Shown in pieces: positions 59,813-64,000 of a stretch of 64,000 nt of DNA. This DNA comes from Silene conica (lineage: Eukaryota; Streptophyta; Magnoliopsida; Caryophyllales; Caryophyllaceae), in the NCBI GenBank assembly GCA_029255685.2, contig CM055312.2, positions 6,720,649 to 6,784,648 of the forward strand. Direction: 5' to 3'. The notes beneath the pieces were generated by a model. It saw only the letters and a program-made list of their open reading frames with translations. It was not told the origin of the DNA and did no database searches. The translations under genes were made by a program, and so were the position numbers. Position 1 is the stretch's first letter. Each line of letters begins with the position of its first letter.

Positions 59813-60013
59813 CAGCAGGTCTTGCTTGTGATGGGCTAACTCCGTCACAACTCACAAGTTTGTGAGTTGTGACCTTTCACAAAAAGGGAGAGGGGGCGAG
59901 GTAGGGCAATTTTCATGTGCTTTCCTAACCACCTTTCATGGGTATTTTGTGAGAGAAAACGGTATCCGTCACAAGCTTGTGACAAATAACGTCGTCACAA
60001 ATGAGAATTTGTG
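59813..60013. mobile_element. Mutator-like MITE, copy 2
   Basis: Shares CTTGTGA, GGGTATTTTGTGAGAG, AACGGTATCCGTCACA and GTCACAAATGAG with 53,557-53,749 in the same order. The middle differs and includes a local palindrome CTCACAA/TTGTGAG. Its right end touches the start of copia element C, and no matching target duplication is visible. Confidence 0.65.
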
Positions 60014-63000
60014 TATATAACAAGGCCCACAACCGTGTGAACAAGACCCAACTACGCAAGAATCTCAATCCTCGAGATTACGGAAACAATTTATCTATTC
60101 CGCATATATGTTATTCTGTCATATATTTATTTATTTCTTCCCATACATAGGTGGATTCTTTTACATGTATAAATAGCATAGCACAGTAGTTTTGTAAACA
60201 ACAATCACGTTTGAATAATAAACATATATTTTCGATACACTTAATTTCTATTATGGTATCAGCTTTTACAGGTTACTAATTCTTTCCCACACACAAATTT
60301 TTCCAAACTCGAAACTCTTCAACCATGACGGCTGACGAGTCTAAATCCAACGAAAAAAAAATTCAATCCTTCTTCGTTTTCGATTGTCCCCGTCGAACAA
60401 CCCGGTGTCAAAATTACTCCGGTCGAATTCAACGGCAAAAACTATGATGACTGGTCACGGTGTTTCCGTCTTGCTCTCTTGGCGAAGGGCAAACTCGACT
60501 ATATCGATGGCACTTTAACTCCGCCTGCCGATTCCGATCCCGAATTCAAGTCCTGGCGCTCCGCTAACGCTCTTGTCTCTGCCTGGATATTCAACACGAT
60601 TGACCCAGACCTCCGTACCTCTATTACGCTGCAAGATAATGCCTCGCTGCTCTGGGACGATCTCAAACACCGTTTCACCATGGTAAATGACGCTTATATT
60701 TTTCAAATTGAAAGTGACATTAATGCCTGTAAACAGGGACCCACCGAATCCGTCATGGTCTATTACGGACGGATGAAGAAACTCTGGGACGACTTGATTG
60801 CAAATGACGGGTTTCCTTCATGCCATTGCAACCCGTGCCCCTGCAATCTGCTTGCTTTAATCGGTCGCCATCGCGACAAGAAACGGGTACGTTCTTTTCT
60901 TATGGGCCTTGACTCGCGTTATGCTACTTTACGGTCCCATATTTTAGGAAGCGATCCCCTACCCAATCTGAATCAAGTGTATAGCCGCCTTCTCCAAGAA
61001 GACGGTATGCGCAAATCGCTCGAACCCCCAACCTCCGATTCTCGTTCTGACCCGATGATCTATGCTGACCGGGTTCAAACAGGGTCTTCTATTTTAGGGG
61101 GAGGCCCTCACGGGAACCGTGGGTATGGTCCTAATCCCGACCCTTCCGCCAAACGTTTAAAACCGTCTTGTATTGCTTGTAAACGCCCCGGTCATAACTT
61201 TGACACTTGCTTTCGGGTCACTGGGAATTTCCCGGATTGGTGGGGCTCTCGACCTCGCGATCGCATCCAAGTAGGACCCGACCCAAATGATCCTAATCAA
61301 ATGGTAGTCATCCCGGATACTAGGGGCCGTAATAACCAAACCGCTCGTGCTCATATGGCTCAAGTGGCTGCTCCTGGCACCCCTGCTACCACGGTTGAAT
61401 TGGATGGGCTTGACCTCGGGAACATGAACCCGACTGATCGCGCCGAACTCGCACAATTATGGCAGTCTCACAAGTCCGCCAACTCCGATCGACTTAATGG
61501 TAATGTTCCGATTTCTTCTTGGATTATTGACACAGGTGCATCCCATCACATGTCGGGATGTTTATCTCATTTTTCGACTATCCGTACTATGCCACCGTTA
61601 TCGGTCGGCCTCCCTAATGGGGAACGCACCACAACCACGAAATGCGGGGATATCATTCTCTCCGATAGACTCATTTTGAAAGATGTATTGTATGCTCCCA
61701 ATCTACAATGTCATCTTATTTCAGTCTCTAGCTTATTACTTGACGAATCACTAACTATACAATTTTCTCGACATTTGTGCCTAATACAGGACCGTTCCTC
61801 GAGGATGGTGATTGGGGCCTCTGAACAACGCGACGGACTTTATTTTCTTAAGGATGTCCGAAATTTCAAGCCCAAAATATTTGCTATTGGCTCTCTTGAC
61901 TCGACAGAATTGTGGCATCGACGTCTCGGACACCCATCTACCGACATTTCCCGTTTTCTTCCAATTTCGCATAATAAAACTTCTTCTAGTTCTGTTTTTT
62001 TAAATAATTCTTGTGACATTTGTTTACGCGCTAAACAAGCCCGCGCACCTTTTAAATTAAGTACTAGTAATGCCAATTCTATTTTTGATCTTATTCACTG
62101 TGACCTTTGGGGTCCATACTCCGAAAATGGTTCATGTGGTTCACGCTATTTTCTTACAATTGTAGACGACTACTCAAGATCCACCTGGGTCTACCTTCTC
62201 CGACATAAAAGTGACACAAAACAAAAATTGCTCAATTTTTTTGCTATGGTCGAACGTCAATTTCACAAGAAAATAAAATGTTTGCGAACTGATAACGGTA
62301 CCGAATTCCGGCCTCTAAAATCCTACTTCGATCAAAATGGTGTCCTCTTTCAAACTTCTAATGTCGACACGCCTCAACAAAATGGACGCGTTGAACGGAA
62401 ACATAGACATATTCTAAATGTCGCTCGCGCACTCCTATTTCAAGCTTTTTTACCCGTTTTCTTTTGGGGCGAATGTGTTCTAACCGCGGTTTATTTAATC
62501 AATAGAACTCCATCTAAACTCTTACTGGGCAAATCCCCATACGAGCTTCTTTTCAATACACCCCCACCACTCGACAATCTCCGAATATTTGGCTGCTTGG
62601 CATACGCTAAGACAATCGATCGTTCACATGACAAATTTGCACCACGGAGCCGTAAATGTCTCTTCATTGGCTATCCATATGGCAAGAAGGGATGGCGGTT
62701 ATACGATCTTAATACAGGCTCTTATTTTGACTCCCGCGATGTCGTCTTTCTCGAACACCAATTCCCATACCAATCTGTTGACATTCACGAAACTCACCAT
62801 TCGTCCCCTTCGACGTCTAGCGAAACCGACCCTCTGTCTCTTGAGGTCCATTTCTCTGCCCCACCTCATGACCAACCTGAACCAACTACCTCGACCACCA
62901 TTCCCACCACTCCACGTTTCACTCATACGACTGACTCCGCTGCCATCGACACCCCCGACTCGCTTCCTTCAACTGCTGCCATCGACACCCCCGAATCGCC

Positions 63001-64000
63001 AAACCCGACTCCTCCCGACTCTCCTCCTTCGCCCTCCACCACAACGAACCCAACCGACTCCACAAACCCAACTACTCACGACTCTCCTCCTTCTCCCTCC
63101 ACCACAACGAACCCCTCCGAGCCCACAGCAATGGGACGCGGTCACCGTACCAAAATTCCCAACTCCACGCTCAAAGATTTTCATCTTACGAAACCGACTT
63201 CCTCCTCCCACCTGACTCACGTCCCTCAATCCTCTACGCGGTACCCTATTGACAAATACGTTACAAATACGATATTTTCCGACCGTCATCAGGCCTTCCT
63301 TGCCACTGTCACGAAGACACACGAACCACGCACATTTCATGAAGCAATGAAACATGCTCAATGGCAAGAAGCCATGCAACGGGAAGTCGCCGCTCTCGAA
63401 CTCAATAAAACTTGGACTCTCGAACCTCTACCACCGAACAAGAAAGCTATCGGCTCCAAATGGGTTTATAAAATTAAATATAATGCCGATGGCTCCATCG
63501 AACGATATAAAGCTCGTCTCGTTGTTATGGGCAACCGTCAAGTCGAAGGTCTTGATTATACCGAAACTTTCGCTCCTACCGTTAAAGTTGTCACTGTTCG
63601 TACTCTTTTAGCTATTGCCGCATCTAAAAATTGGGTTCTCCATCAAATGGATGTGCACAATGCATTCCTACATGGCGACCTTACTGAAGAGGTCTATATG
63701 AAACCTCCCCCTGGTTTTCTCTCACCCAATGACAACCGAGTTTGTCGGCTTCGCAAATCGCTCTACGGCCTTAAACAAGCTCCTAGGTGCTGGTACGATA
63801 AACTTGCCTCCGCACTTACTAAATTTGGTTTCACTCAATGCCCTTACGATTACTCCCTCTTCTCTATCAATACCCCGAACACACAACTCCACGTCCTTAT
63901 CTATGTCGACGATCTCGTGATATGTGGTAACGATTCAACCGCCATCACGAAATTCAAAAAATATTTATGTCAATGCTTTAACATGAAAGACCTCGGAACC
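60012..64000 (+). mobile_element. Ty1/copia element C (continues past window end)
   Basis: A short 5' LTR (about 60,012-60,250; TATAAATAG near 60,170, AATAATAAAC near 60,217) is followed by a primer-site-like TGGTATCAGC (60,254) and a gag-pol coding region to the window edge. Domains: gag (FNGKNYDDWSRCFRLALL; knuckle CIACKRPGHNFDTC); protease (WIIDTGASHHMSG); integrase (WHRRLGH, CDICLRAKQ; DLWGPY, RTDNGTEF, GRVERKHRH); a Pro/Ser/Thr-rich linker (about 62,800-63,130); and reverse transcriptase (GSKWVYKIKYN, HQMDVHNAFLHGDL, YVDDLVICGND). The frame is open over about 3.6 kb. It looks nearly whole in this window, with about one break. Its lineage differs from A and B: single polyprotein, short LTR, no long coiled-coil gag. 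Confidence 0.88.

Noticed and set aside
62589-63215. 208-residue Pro/Thr/Leu-rich plus-strand frame
   Set aside because: It is a shadow frame of the integrase end and Pro/Ser-rich linker of copia element C.

Overview
The window is plant nuclear DNA, almost certainly from a eudicot. It is AT-rich, carries several lineages of plant Ty1/copia and Ty3/gypsy retrotransposons, plant-type hAT, Mutator-like and PIF/Harbinger-like small DNA elements and an L1-type LINE, and has one convincing host gene: a two-exon patatin-related phospholipase of the pPLAIII class on the minus strand (55,917-58,308). The species cannot be fixed from the sequence.

Layout. 1-513 is unassigned. 514-6,129 is a broken minus-strand copia relic, followed at 6,130-11,190 by a broken plus-strand Ty3 (Tat/Athila-like) gag-pol that carries a 640-bp hAT insertion with an 8-bp target duplication. 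12,637-16,625 is a 4-kb non-autonomous DNA element with long imperfect inverted arms. 16,683-26,517 is copia element A (minus strand, Sirevirus-like, target duplication ACTTG). 27,200-32,687 is element E, a gag-only Ty3-type element (TR-GAG type, minus strand, target duplication CGGGG). 32,693-35,438 and 46,917-47,523 are two old direct copies of a Tat/Athila-type LTR rich in GC palindromes. The first holds a 554-bp TRIM; the second is split by copia element B (35,439-46,911), which looks whole and is the youngest insertion here. From 47.6 to 55 kb lies a patchwork of MITEs, a 5'-truncated LINE, hAT elements and two solo LTRs. The patatin-like gene follows, and the window ends inside a further copia element (C, from about 60,012).

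How the parts relate. The window is mainly a record of nested insertion. B sits in an old LTR, the TRIM in its sister copy, E next to A, the hAT in the Ty3 pol, and a solo LTR in a MITE. The least expected structure is a 2,162-bp direct repeat at both ends of A. It covers A's LTR, 682 bp of neighbouring genomic DNA and the first 317 bp of E's LTR, so a stretch of A's right flank has been copied into A beside its left LTR after E had inserted. Element E also carries three consecutive hairpins with the same 16-nt loop but different matching stems, a pattern that suggests a structured RNA. The patatin-like protein has Asp where its family normally has a third Gly in the oxyanion loop.
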